NCBI RefSeq assembly: GCF_020509005.1
Contig: NC_063020.1
Location: 2,418,001-2,482,000, forward strand
DNA from: Fulvia fulva
Lineage: Eukaryota; Ascomycota; Dothideomycetes; Mycosphaerellales; Mycosphaerellaceae
Reading direction: 5' to 3'
DNA length: 64,000 bases
The notes under the pieces were generated by a model that saw nothing but the letters and a program-made list of their open reading frames with translations, did not search any database and had not been told where the DNA came from. This document shows positions 40,166 through 52,800 of the stretch, one piece after another. The first letter of the stretch is position 1. The number at the start of each line of letters is the position of its first letter. The translations under genes were made by a program, and so were the position numbers.

Positions 40166-40350
40166 TGTTACCGTACCGGTATATATTTACTTAAACCCGC
40201 GGGTACGTACCTAGACCTCGCGCCCGCTAACTAATCCGACTAGCGGCTTAGCGCCCGTACATAACTCTCGCGCCCTCCGCGCCTCCCTTAGATAGAACAT
40301 CTATTCGACTTATACCTTACCCGACTACGTACTTATACCTACTTATAACA
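40166..40350 (+). repeat. Gypsy A 3' LTR (185 bp)
   Basis: TGTTACCGTACCGG to CTTATAACA, same length as 15472-15656 and preceded by AGAGGGGGGGGGTAG. The bases flanking the two LTRs (CAGAA and CTCGT) do not match, so a target duplication is not supported. Confidence 0.78.
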
Positions 40351-41885
40351 CTCGTAGACCTTTTCGGAGCTAGATAGGCACTATAAATATATTTATTTAT
40401 TTATTTATATACGTATTATTAAAGCCTTCTACGATACGCTAGTAGTAGGACACCTAGGAAAGACTACTACGAGTAGATTAGTATTACGGTACTATATATA
40501 GCCTCGAATAACTCGTTTTATTAGGTCCTTCGTACGCGCCTATCGGATATACCGTAATAGCCGTAGTATTAATAAACCTTAATACGGGCTACTTATACCG
40601 CTACTAGTTCTATTCGATACTTAGGACGATACCGTAATAGACTTTATAGTCGATCTACCCCTAGCGAGGTATACGGTAGATAGCTAGATCTATAAGAACG
40701 TACTTATAGTTACGGGCCGCTTAGGGAAGGAGCGACATTATATTCCTATCCTCGAGATAATAGCCGAATATATCGCCTATATCTATATTAAGTACAACTT
40801 TTTACGCTACGGCCTACCGAAGAATATTATATTAGACCGCGGGCCTTAGTAGATCTCCGCCTTTTAGGGGCGGCTCTATAAGCTACTATAGATCAAACGT
40901 AAGATCTTAACGGGTTACTATCCGGAGACCGATAGTTAAAGCGAAAATACGAACAAGATAATAGAATAATATTTACGCGTATTTATTAGCTATATATACG
41001 ACGATTAGCTAGATTAGTTACCTCTCGTAGAGTTTACCGCTAACGACTACGTCTCTAAGACTATAGGAGTAAGCCTGTTTATAGTAAATATTAGTAAGAA
41101 CCTATAATACGCTAATACTAAACTTAACCTACTATTAGTATTACTACTATATAAGTAACGGCTCGACGTATAATCTACTAATGTATTCGCTCGCCGTATA
41201 ACTGACCTAAGATATAGACTTCGGGATTTAATAGAAATAGTATAAGTAAGCTAGGTAGATTATACTAACGATTACCGTACGATTATACTACGATACGAGG
41301 TCGGCGATCTAGTCTACCTTAGTACGCGTAATTAGTAAACGAAGCGACTATTAAAGAAGCTCGACTACCGCTACGTAGGGCTATACGCGATTATAGAAGT
41401 CCTACCGTACGATACGTATCGTCTAGACCTACTACGCTCCCTTAGTAATCTCTATAACGGGTTTTATACTAATATACTCTAACTAGCCTACGAACTAGTC
41501 CCTAGTTAAGTTTAGCTACCGCCTACCCCGATTAAAGTAGAGGACGATAATAGCGATAAGAGCGTATAATAGGTATTAGACGAGGTAATAGACGTTAAGA
41601 GCTCGCTACCGCTAGGCCTAGTACCTCGTAGGAGGAGGAAAGAGCGAAGCTATAAATACCTCGTATAGTAGGTAGGTTATAGTAAGCCTACTTAGGAGCC
41701 CGCTAAGGAGTTAGTAGATACTACCGCTGCCTCTATCGCGGACTTCTACTATAACTATCCTATAAAGGACAAGCTAGCCGGCTTTACGCCGCTACTAGGG
41801 TCGATATAGAAGATAATATCGTATTTATAGCGGTAATAATACGAGCTTAAGGGACTAAGCGCGATTTGAGAGGGGGGGGGGGTAG
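40351..41885 (+). pseudogene. Gypsy D: RIPped 5'-truncated integrase and chromodomain
   Basis: Begins within the integrase zinc region (VVGHLGKTTTSRLVLRYY) and continues with DFIVDLPLARYT (first Asp), YGLPKNIILDRGP (second Asp), YYPETDS-SENTNKIIE (Glu), a GPF-like C-terminal domain near 41280-41430, and a chromodomain-like end (YKYLV--VGYSKPT-EPAKELVDTTAASIADFYYNYP). It ends in a long G-tract polypurine sequence before the LTR. Everything upstream of the integrase is missing. A short ATTT repeat lies at about 40384-40405. Confidence 0.7.
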
Positions 41886-42057
41886 TGTTACGGCCCTAGG
41901 CCTAGTAAATAGACAGCTAGTACGTAGGTCACGTGACCGCGCGTACTAGCGTAACACCTCGGCTTATATATAGCCTCGGCGTACCTCGCGCTCCTCTTTC
42001 CTACGTACCTAGCTACTTTATATTACTACGACTATAAACCGCTATACTAGGAGACTA
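41886..42057 (+). repeat. Gypsy D 3' LTR (boundary approximate)
   Basis: TGTTACGGCCCTAGGCC follows the polypurine tract AGAGGGGGGGGGGTAG. It contains a CACGTGAC stretch spared by RIP and a TATATA box-like run. No second copy was found in the window, so the right end is a guess based on where Copia-like sequence begins. Confidence 0.55.
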
Positions 42058-42606
42058 TATCAAATTTAGGACTAGTCTAATTAAGAGGTAATAATTAAGC
42101 TGCCCTTACCCTAGTAAAAGATGTATATATTTATAACAAGTCGAAGCATATTAATATTACCTATAACGCTATTAGAAAACTTTAGTAGAGGAGGCTTATT
42201 ACTATTAAGTACACCCTAACCTCTAAGATAGTTATAGACAGGTTTATAAAACTAAAGACTAGTCTATACTTTTAGAGGTTTATAAGCTCGCTTGACCTAT
42301 TATAAAAAGGTCTAAGTACTATTAATAGGAAGTAAGTAGACTATAACCTTCTATACGAGATAAGTAGGAGTGTTAAGATATAGTATCCTAAAGGGAGTCA
42401 ACAATTAGGAAGTGATCTAGTAGCCTAAGGTATCTACAATAACTTAGCTTATAGAGAGATACCTTCTCTCCCCTTTAGCTTAGATAGACATCTAATACAA
42501 TTAATATATTAGTTCCTAACATATTGCTATATACTCGTACTATTGGTTAGTTGAAGATTAATCTCTTACTCTACTCCGCTACTATCAATTCGTACCTGTT
42601 TAATAT
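42058..42606 (+). pseudogene. Copia remnant: RNase H tail plus LTR
   Basis: About 42060-42370 reads like the last part of Copia pol (AALTLVKDVYIYNKSKHINITYN), parallel to 23105-23300 of Copia 1 but diverged. TGTTAAGATATAG at 42371 begins a 236-bp LTR-like segment ending CCTGTTTAATATA near 42606, in the style of the Copia LTRs here. The 5' part of the element is missing. Confidence 0.6.
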
Positions 42607-42844
42607 ATATAAAAGTTTGTCGTAAATTATCGACGTTAATAAGCGCTAAGACTTTACTATTCTTTGCTCTCGGGAAAATAGACTCTTAGTATATAGCATT
42701 TTAAGGCACGTATTCGATAACGTATATATATACGAGTATATTAGTATAAATATTACTAACGTAAAGCACTAGTGAGCTAGGAACACTAGTAAGCTAGGAA
42801 TTTTGTCTTAGTACGACTAACTCGTATTCTTTATTTATCGTTTT
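42607..42844. other. Short unassigned AT-rich spacer
   Basis: No coding signal. A 16-bp unit containing CACTAGT(G/A)AGCTAGGAA occurs twice near 42768-42803. RIP is milder than in the neighbours. Nothing else recognised. Confidence 0.4.
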
Positions 42845-43065
42845 TGATGAATAGGCTCGAGTTACGTAGTAGTAGAAGACGGCGGATCACACGAAAGACG
42901 AAGAAGAACCTAATAGGATAGCGTGTATCTATATATAGTATCGCTAGTATTAGTGTTAGTAGATACTAGGTGTCCGGATGTTTACTAGCCTATAGGCTAG
43001 CAAACCCTAGTTATATAATACACCTATATTTATATACTTGACCTACGGCCTATATGTTCTTAACG
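42845..43065 (-). repeat. Copia 2 3' LTR (221 bp, with small internal deletion)
   Basis: Plus-strand start TGATGAATAGGCTCGAG. It lacks about 13 bp present in the other three Copia LTRs (between GGGTTTACT-side and ATAACACAC-side sequence), and several CpA/TpG sites escaped RIP here. Confidence 0.8.
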
Positions 43066-46000
43066 CTCCTACTTAGGCCACATAGTCTCCTACAATCCCT
43101 TTACGTAAGCTAGAGCTACCTTATAAAGTTTTAGAACTACTAGCTATTAAGGGGCTTTATTGCCCTATTAGTAGCTATGTCCTTTATATAGTAGTAGTCT
43201 ACTACAATCTTCTTCTACTACTAGAGATATCTGACATAGTTATATACAACATTAATATGCTTTGACCTTTTATATATATAGGCATCTTTAACAAGTGCCA
43301 AAGCGGCTTAGTTGTTACCTATAAGCTTGACTAGCCTTAGCTCGTTAATAGTGCCCTTACTTACCCTTATACTCGGCTAGAAAGAGCTCTTTCCTACTAG
43401 TTCTAGGCACCCCATTTCCCTAAGGACAGTAGTAAGAAATTGTGACTACTTTATGGCTACGTTTATAGCTATAAACTTAGCTTCTATTATTAATATTATA
43501 ATAGACTTCTGCTTCCTACTTATCTAGGACATAGGTAATCTATAAAGGAACTATACGTATCCTAGAATTGAGACTTTATCTACTTTGTCTATAGCGTAGT
43601 TAGAGTCCGAGTATCCCTAGAGATTGCCCCCTCCCTTTCTATATATAAGACCTAGGTCTAGGTACGACCGTAGGTATCGGGAGAGCTTCTTTAAAGCCTT
43701 TATATACTACTACGAGGGATTAGCAATATATAAGCTAATTCTTCTAAGGGGGAATACTAAGTCTAGCCTTATTATTGTTATTAGCTACATCTAGGTACTA
43801 TTATAGCTCTAGTAATCCTGTTTGTTATACCTCTTGTCTATAGGAGCCGTAGGTACTAAATACTCGTAGCTCTCTATAGGTAAGTAGGTTAGCGTAGCCT
43901 TCTCTCTAGCTATATTCATCTTAGCTAAGTTAGCGTAGACATAGTGTCCTTAATTAAGCTTAAAAGTACCTTAGGACCTATCTCTTATAATCCTTATTCT
44001 AAGGATCTCTATAGGTTCACTAAGATCTTTAATCTTAAACGCTTTTCTAAGCTTAGCCTTAAACCACTGAACATCTAATAGCTTCGGAGCTATAATAGGT
44101 ATATTATCTATATAGGTCAGGACTATAGGGTCTCTATCCGTATAGATAAGTAGGTATAGATCTATCTAGGACTAGGTAAATCTAATCTTCTCTAACTTCG
44201 TAATATAGAGCTTGTTCTAGTCTCTAGCTACTTGCTTAAGCCTATAAAGGCCTCGTAGGACCTTAAACACTATATTTAGAGGTACTTTAACTCCTAGGAG
44301 TGGGATTATATAGATGTCTTTAAGAAGGCTACTTTAGGTAAAAGCATTATTTATATCTACTAGGTATATCTCGAGATCTCTCTTATACACTACTACTGTA
44401 AATACTCGGAGAGTATCATATCTAATAGTAGGTATAAAGGTCTCTTCGAAGTTAACCCTATATTTCTATAAAAACCCCCTTATAACTAGTCTTGCCTTAA
44501 ACTTCTTAATAGCTCTACTAATCATTCTTTTTATATTAAAGACCTACCTAGAAGTAATTAGATTTGTACCCTTTGGCGGTATAACTACTTCCTAAGTGTT
44601 ATTACTTACTAAGGCAATAAGTTCGTGCTCGATTGCCTCTTTCTATATATATCCCTATTCGGGGTCTCTTACGGCTACCTTATAGGGCTTTAGGATTAGC
44701 ACTTCCTACTAATAGGCTATAGCCTACCTAATAGTAGTAAATGTATGTTCTTTTACGTCGTTCAGAATCTCCTCTACCTAGCTTATTATAGGGTCTAGAT
44801 AGAACATCTAGGCGATAAGAGCCTTATAGTGTTTAGCCTTATACTCTTTAGAGTTATTATCTCCGTCCCCCCTTAACCTCTTATTGCCTACAACCTGAGG
44901 TAGCGCTAGCTATTTAGATAGGTCGAGCTGAACGACATCTTCTTTTTCTTTTATTAGAGTACCCTAATCTCTAAACTTCTAGTATTCCCTAATGTCCTTT
45001 AGGGGAGGGGGAAGTTATATAAATAGCGGTTGCTATAGTATTAATGACTTAGGTAGGTTCTGTATAGATCCACCGTTATCGGCCTTCGATAGTATTAAAA
45101 CCGCCTTAATATTTTCTCCTAGCCTTTGTAACGGTGTCTCTAATAATCCCCTATCGGAAAATTTCGCCCTAAAAGGCTTCCTCCTAATAGGATTACGCTA
45201 TAGCGCTCGACTCGGCTAGTTAGTAAAGGTGATACTAAGATCTATATCTCTCCCCTTCTTATTCTTAAACTAGTCGACGTGACTATACGCTTTTATAGCT
45301 TTTATGTCGGGATCCTAGAACAGCTATTGTTTTGTAGTGTTTTCTAAGTAGCCTATAAACACGGCTTCTTTTCCTCGGTTTATTAACTTGTCTCTCCTTA
45401 AGCCTTAAGGTTAGGCTCTTAGGTCTATATAGACTATAGCTTTGTATCCCTAGACGCGGAAATAGTCGACTGACGGTACTTAGCTAGTAAAGGCTTCTTC
45501 TAGTAAAAGAGTAATACTATTAATAATCGGACTATTAGGTAGTCTATTTCTGATTATAGTCTATACTTATAAAGCTTCTAGCTAGAACTTAACTAGTATA
45601 CTAGAGTCTTTAAGTATAGCCCGGACTATATTCTTAGAGGCTTAAATTGACCTTTCTATAGGTCCATTTTAAAGGGAGTTATAGGCATTAGTTATGTGTA
45701 TCTAAGTACTAAACTCCTTCTCCTACTCTTTTAGTAAGGCGAGAATTTCCTTTATACTATCACTACGGATCGTAGACAGAAAGTACCTTAACTACCGTTC
45801 TGCCTAGACCTTTTAATCCCGTAGGGCTATAGGAACGTCGCTCCTAGCCTTTAAAGGGATTACCCACTTCTTCCTAGAGAAGTTGTCTATAATCTTAAGC
45901 TAATATTTATATCCTAGCCTAGAGACTACGCCCTCAAAAGGCCTATAGATGTCAATAGAGACAAGGGCCAGCCTTTCTCCTTTTCTCTCTATAGTAGGTC

Positions 46001-48136
46001 CCTTAAACTTCCTTATATTAGTAAGGGAGCATACCTTATAACTTAGGTGTTTAGAAGAAATAGGGATAGGATCTTTCTTATTAGTAACTCTATAAAGATT
46101 TCTTAGTAGTCCCTTACTAAGGTGTACACATCTTCTATACTATAGCTCCTACTAATCTTTGGACTTAGTATTAGCTATAGCGGTGCCGTCACGTTCTTAA
46201 GAGAGTATACTAGTATACTATAGCTTAAGAATTTCCGAGATCGAGTAGATAAACGGTACTCCTCCTCGAAGTTTAGTCTAGATAACGGGTTTACTAGATA
46301 AGGACTTTAGGGTAAAAGTAGGTAGTTAGATAGCAAACTGTTAGCTAAACTAATTCTACGAAACAAGACTGACTCTAAGGCTAGGAACAAACAAGACATT
46401 TTCTAAGACAATTTACTTTCGAGAAGGACTACCTATTACTACACTTCCTATATATATAGCTTGTAGATAGCCACCCCTAACCTTGATCTACTTCCTCTTT
46501 TAAAGAGGCTTTAGTATCCTAAATAGTGAATCTTAGTCAGTTATATATAATAAAGTATAAGAGTTAAGCAACTACTCGGACGGGGGTTATTACCTTTAGC
46601 TTCTATAGTAGAATAGGTAACCTTATTAACATCATCGTCTCCTAATAGTATCTTAGAGTCTAATACGTCTTCCTAGGTCGTATAGGCCCTTATATGCTTC
46701 TTACTAGAGGAGGCCTTTAGCTTACGGCTCTCCTTTATCTGCTTTATAAGGTCCGTTATTACCTTAAGGACGGTACGAAGGTTTAGTAATAATGACCTCC
46801 TACGAGATAGTGACGGTTGTCTCTTAGTAGGGTAGGTAACCCTAGCTAGTTTATCCTTGTTCCTAATAGCCTACTAAGCTACAGAAAGGTATAGGCACTT
46901 GCTTATAAAATGGTTACTATTATAGAGATAGTACGTAAGCTTGCCCTAGAAACCCTTCTTAGCGAACATAGCTATCCCTTAATAAATTATTAATTCTTGC
47001 TTCTCCCTAAGAATTGTAAGAATGTCTTATAGTAAGAGATTTACCTAGGCATTAATTACATCGCGAATCGAGCCAAATGAGTCTAGTAAAGCTACTAAGA
47101 GTTGCTAGATCTTTCTGTCCTTAGTCTTTATGTCTTAAAACTAAGGCGAGGTTGAAACAGCCCTCCTTATAATTAAGCTAAGCTCCTACTAGGCGTCATC
47201 TATTAACTAGTCCTCTGTTATTACGAAATTAGTATATTACTAAAGCAAACTTCTTCTAGTAGCAAGAAGTCTTCTCTTATATTTGGCTTTAGCCTATTCC
47301 TATAACTCCTTCGTATACTGGATCTCGTATATTATCTCTTAATTATCTGTCGACAGACAGATATACATCTTATATAGGGCCGTTATATTATACCGTCTAT
47401 ACGATGCCTTCCTTATTACTTGATCTAAAGGAAGGGATGACTCCGATAATATAGAGGGTGTCGCTATAGATAGGGTTATAGCGGGAATGTCCGTAATAAT
47501 GTCTTCTAGGACCTAGTCAACCTGCTTTAATACTAGGTATATTCTTATTAGCTTAGACTATGTTTCGTAGTTCTCTCTTATTAGAATAGGTGCTACTCTC
47601 TTTCTTATAAACCTAGTCTCGTTCTCTATTTTTTGTAAGTTAAGGGACAGGTTAGCTACCCTTAGGTAAAAGGATATATTCGGTCGTACGCGATCGGATC
47701 GAAACAGGATGAACCGAACGCGAGGTTAATAGCGGAGAGGATGGCTATCCGCTAGGAAGAGGAGGAAAGTCGGTCGGTAAGGATCGTATTAGTACTAAGA
47801 CACTATAGCGTAACTCTCTTAGTAGAGGGGCTTTCTAAGACACTACGGCTCTCTTAGAATAAATAGTTAGTCGATACGAACGCGATGTCCGGAGAGCGAC
47901 TCTTCTTAGTAAGCTCGCCTACTTGTCTAAGGTATTAGTATAGGCTCCCTAACTCGGAGTCTAATAGTGCCTTACTAGGCTCTTTTACGTCTTATATATA
48001 CCTATAGCACGGCTATAGCTTCCTATATAAGGCGGGTACGGCCTCTAGTCTGCCTTCCTTTTGTTCTAAAGAGGAATAACTCTAATACGACTTTATTAAG
48101 GGTAAAACACCGAGTTACTAACTCGGGCTTATAACC
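43066..48136 (-). pseudogene. Copia 2 gag-pol, RIP-inactivated
   Basis: Same domain order as Copia 1 when read on the minus strand: protease and integrase at higher coordinates, RT around 44000-44650, RNase H around 43150-43640. It carries stops at the same codons as Copia 1, so neither copy can supply function. Confidence 0.82.
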
Positions 48137-48370
48137 TATTAAATAGGTACGAGTTACGTAGTAGTAGAAGACGGCGGATTCCATAAAAGACGAAGAAGGA
48201 CCTAATAGGATAGCGTATATCTATATATAGTATCGCTAGTATTAGTATAGGTAGATACTAAGTATCCGGATATTTACTAGCCTATAGGCTAGTAAACCCT
48301 AGTTACGTAATCTAGTTATATAACATACCTATACCTATATACTTGTCCTACGGCCTATATATTCTTAATC
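48137..48370 (-). repeat. Copia 2 5' LTR (234 bp)
   Basis: TATTAAATAGGTACGAG on the + strand to TATATTCTTAAT near 48369, preceded by the same primer-site sequence (CCCGGGCTTATAACC) as in Copia 1. Full length, unlike the other LTR of this copy. Confidence 0.82.
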
Positions 48371-49656
48371 TATAAAGGTCAAGTCGCCTATAGTATTAGG
48401 CTTAGGATCCTCCTAGTCGTATTTCTCTAGCTTACTACTTAGTAGGCTAAGTTACTAGTACTTAGTAAAGGTTCCTAGCGGACGCTCGGTATCGCTCTTA
48501 GAACGGTAGCTTTATACGTATCGCGTAGATCTAGAGCGGCCGCTATAGTAGCTAAAGACGATTGCCGCTAGCCTAGTTTATACGGTATACGGTCTAAAAG
48601 CGATAGGCTACCTTAGGATACCGCCCTTAGGGACCTCCTCGAAGACGTCGAAGTCGGAGTCTAACGCGGCTACTAGCTTTAGAACGCCGCTAAACTAGAA
48701 GCGGCTATAGCGCGAAGAGAGTATATAAATTATCTTAAAGAATCTAGCTCCTCCGTCGATTCTTAGGTACTAGCGCGCGATACGGGCTAACTATAGCGCG
48801 ATCTAATCGTCTAGCTTAATAATATCGCGAGAGAACTAGACTTTAAACTAGAAGGCGTAGAGCCGAGTCTACTACCCGGCTAACTATCCGGTAGGTATAT
48901 CCGGAAGGCGCGTCTTAGTACGAACGGGGAGCCGCGGGAAGTTATTAGATATAGCCGAAGTATAGGTAACGGTAAGGGCGTCTATCTAAGCTATTAACTC
49001 CTCGCCCTAAGGAGAGCGCGGGACAGGAGCTATAGTAAGCTATAAGGAAGAAAGGAGTCTAAAACACGTTAGTATTACTATATTAACGCCGATAGCGCGG
49101 CGCGGCTTATATACCTTAATCTAATTAAGAATAAGTTAGCTAAGGCTAAAGAAGGTTAAGGAAGAAGCTACCGAAGGGTAAAGAGGTTGTCGAAGACTTA
49201 GTAAGCTTAAAGACTAATATTCGTAGTTAGATTAATTTAGAATAAGAGCGTATTTTTATACCTACGTTCTATACGAGCTACCTAATACTACGAGCTTCTA
49301 ACGATATAGGAAGGCGCGAACACGCGTAAGAAGCTCGCGGCGAGGTTATCTAACGGGGTTAGTAAGCTCGTAGTGAGCTTAGGTAGTAGAGTTAAGCCGC
49401 GTAAGGCAGTTATATATACGGAGTAAAGTAAGCTAAAGGGTCGTATACTAGGAAGCTACGACGAAGGAAGCTAAAGCTTTAAGATCTCTTTTGTTATCGA
49501 TTTAAGTATATAGGCGATTAGGCTAGCCGCCTTAGGCTAATATAGGTGTATTAGGGTCTAGTAGGGGAGGATATAACGTTCTTATCCGAATATACCGCCG
49601 GCTTAGCGCTTAGCTTTATATTTAGAGTTTTCTTAGATAGCTTTTCTATATCTTAG
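48371..49656. other. RIPped sequence of unknown origin
   Basis: Lies between the Copia 2 LTR and the Gypsy E LTR. CpG-rich and CpA-poor. On the + strand a frame of several hundred codons is broken only by RIP-type stops (readable blocks such as KLEAAIAREES, LAPPSILRY, SRELDFKLEGVEPSLLPG and RSIGNGKGVYLS between about 48680 and 49000). I do not recognise the family. It could be another transposon or a RIPped host fragment. Confidence 0.35.
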
Positions 49657-49840
49657 TATAAGGGCGCGCGTACTATAGGGTCCGAATAAGAGAGTTAATA
49701 TTCTACGAAGCTACGAAAGAGGAGCGCGAGGCGCGGCGAAGTTATAAAGTAAAGCTAAGCCGCGCTAACCCGATACGGTCGGTCCGCGGTTCACCCGGAC
49801 CGACGTAGCTATAGTAAGGGGTCGCGGGCTACCCGTGACA
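49657..49840 (-). repeat. Gypsy E 3' LTR (184 bp)
   Basis: Plus strand TATAAGGGCGCGCG to CCCGTGACA, same length as and similar to the two LTRs of Gypsy F. GTACCCCCCCTCTT, the complement of a polypurine tract, follows at 49841-49854. Some CpA/TpG sites remain, unlike in the Gypsy F LTRs. Confidence 0.8.
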
Positions 49841-52800
49841 GTACCCCCCCTCTTAAAACGCGTCTTAGTCCTCTAAGTATTATCTATCTTATACGGCTAC
49901 TTACCCGTACTACTCTATAACCGTACGAAAGTCTAATTATCCTCTAATACCTTATTATCGTCTAGTAACACGTCTACATCTAGTCTATCTATAACTAGCC
50001 TATCCGCGACCGGCTCCCTTCGAGAAATACTTAGGGGGACCTAATTAGATAGAGCTACGAAGCCTATAGGCGTAGATAACTCCGGCCGGCTATAGTAAAA
50101 GTCTATAATAGCGGCGGCCGCGTATTTAAACATGTTCTTAGCCGGTTACTAGGTCTTACTATCCTCCTTATTCTAATATCTAGGCTATTTTACCTTATAC
50201 TAAGTGTCTACTTTACGCTTCTACCCCTTCTTTACTTTACCTACTCGCTTATAGGTATATATATCTAAGATCTTCTCTACCTTATATATATATATATATA
50301 TAGCTATTGCGACTATATTAGCGACTATATCGGCTTCGGTAGTGTCGGGCTCGATAGTTATCGGCGGTAGTAGTACTAGATACTAGCCTTCGAGTAGTAG
50401 GAAGTCGGGATGATCGGCTCGCTAAAGTAACGAGGTATAAAAGTAGTTATCGAGTCCTACTATAGCGTCCGATAATCTCAGTTTATAAAAGAGCTTAGCT
50501 AGTATAACTTCTATAATCTAGTACGGGCTAGCGTATCTTCTATCGAGCTTCTTAGATAGTCGAGTCGTACGGATGTTCTTAGTACTTAGATATACCTAGT
50601 CGCCTACTTTATAGTCTAGCGGGATACTTCGGTAGCGGTTTACTACCTTAGCTTAGAGAGCTTATAACATCCGTATATTTTCTTAAAGGTGCTTATAAAG
50701 GTCGCAAATCCGGCGTACGAAGGCTTTAGCCGATCGCGTATCTAGTCGCTAGAGAGTAGTTAGTCCTCCCTCTTTTCTAGCGCTTAGGTCTACGCGCTCT
50801 ATAAACTTAGGGTTATAGCCTAAAGTAGCGTAGAATAGCGATATACTAGTAGTTTTAGAAAGGTAGTTATTAATCGTAAACTAAGCTAGACAAAGCCATT
50901 CTACCTAGTTATCTTATACCTCGTTAGTAAATATACGGAGATACTGTTCTATTACTTAGTTAGTACGTTCCGACTGTCTATTAGTTTCTAGGTAGTATAA
51001 AGAACTTAGCTTACGACTTGTACGAAGTATCTTATAAAGTTTCTTCTAGAAGGTAGTAACCTATTATTTACCGCGGTCTAAAGTAATAGTGTTAGGAAAT
51101 CCGCGTCGGGAGCATATAAACTTAAGGAAAATTCTTGCCGTATTCTATATAGTTATCGCTCCGATCGGAATTAGCACGACTTCCTTCGTTAGCCTGTCTA
51201 TTACGGTTATAATATTATTATAGGTTATGCTATCGAGGGTACTATTAGGAAGTCCGACTACGAAGTCTACCGCGATATGCCTCTAAGGTCGGTCCGGTAC
51301 TAAAAGTAGGTATAATAATCTAGGTAGCTAGGAGTATAGAGATTTCGTCGTACGGTATATACGGCAATTCGCGGTATATCTACGTGCTAATCTTACTAAG
51401 CTAGGCGAGTAGAATTCTCGTGCTACGAGTTTATAGGTTCGAGCTCGTCCTAGATATCCTACTACTAGAGCGTCATAATTTATTCTAATAAGCCGAGTCC
51501 GTAGGGCCTAGTCATCGGGTACCTATAGGCTCTAACTATCGTACTAGTTTCGTATATATAATATATTACTATCTACCTTATAGTACGTAGGGTGTATCTT
51601 CGCCTTCTATAAGAGTAGAGGGATAGTACTATCTTTCCGAAGTATCTTAATTACCGCCTTAAGTTCTTAGTCTAGGGCGTAAGTAGTCGTTATACGGTAC
51701 TCGAGTTTAGCTTCGACTTCGGCTTTATTCGTAGTCTATACTTCCTAAGCTAGTACTAGCTATGTTTATAGTACCTGTTCTAGTTCTAGAATAAACTCGA
51801 TTGCTTTAGAATTTAGGGGAGTCGTCTCTTCTTCTTCGGGCGTATCTTCGATAGTAGCTCGTATAGAGTCGATCTTAAGGAATCGCTCTAGCGGAAGCAA
51901 TGTCTAATACTAGTACTAATTTCTCGGATCGTCCACCCCCTACGAAAGGTCCTAGCTACGTCTCGTTAGGCTATCTAGCTTCGTTCCTTATATACCTAGG
52001 CGGTATATAATCTAGAAGTTAAATTATAACAGAAATTCTACCTATCGCGCTTATCGGCGATTTAGCTACTTCGTAGTCATAAAATATTCGAGGTTCTTAT
52101 AGTCTATAAACACTTTAACTAGATCGCCGTTCTCGTCTACTTCGTACGTAAGCTCCGGGCGCTACTCTTCGAGTACTTTAATAATCGCGAGGAGTTCCTT
52201 ATTATAGATCTCGTAATTATACTCCTAGGGGCTTAGCTTCTTCGAATAGAAAGCTATAGGATGTAATACTCCCTACTCGTCGTATTATAAGAGCACACCT
52301 ATATTAATAAAGTCTAAGGAGTTAGTCTCGACGACGGTCTATCTACCCGGTATATAGTATACTAGTATACCCGCCTTACTAAACGCTGCTTTTAACGCCT
52401 CGAATGCCCTCTAGTAATTATTAGTCTAGTTGATTCTACGGTTCTTATAATTGCTAGGCCTATCTGACTTCGTTAGGTTAGTTAATAGGGATATAATACG
52501 AGAGAAGGCCTCGATAAACCTACGGTAGAAGTTCGCGAATCCTAGGAAGGCTTAGACATCCTTAAGATTAGTTAGTACTTTCTAGGTCTATATACATTCC
52601 AATTTCTCCGGGTCTATCTCGATGCCCTAGGGTATAATAATAAGGCCTAGATATTTTATACGTTTCTAGTAGAACTCGGACTTATCGATATTAATAGTAA
52701 GCCCGGTATCTCGTAGCTTAATTAATACCTTTCGTACGTGTTCGACGTATTCCTCTAGAGTGTCGCTAAAGATAAGGACGTTATCTAGATATACTAACAT

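Larger units (their letters stand above)
42845..48370 (-). mobile_element. Copia 2: RIPped Copia, inverted near-copy of Copia 1
   Basis: 5,526 bp on the minus strand. Its internal sequence is almost the exact reverse complement of Copia 1 at all places compared, for example one difference in 60 bases across 43440-43500 versus 22920-22980, and no difference across the segment 44992-45219 versus 21195-21422. LTRs at both ends match those of Copia 1. Flanking 5-mers do not match each other. Confidence 0.88.

Noticed and set aside
40384..40405. ATTT microsatellite as the (A+T) tail of a LINE
   Set aside because: It lies inside a Gypsy integrase flank with no LINE coding sequence beside it.
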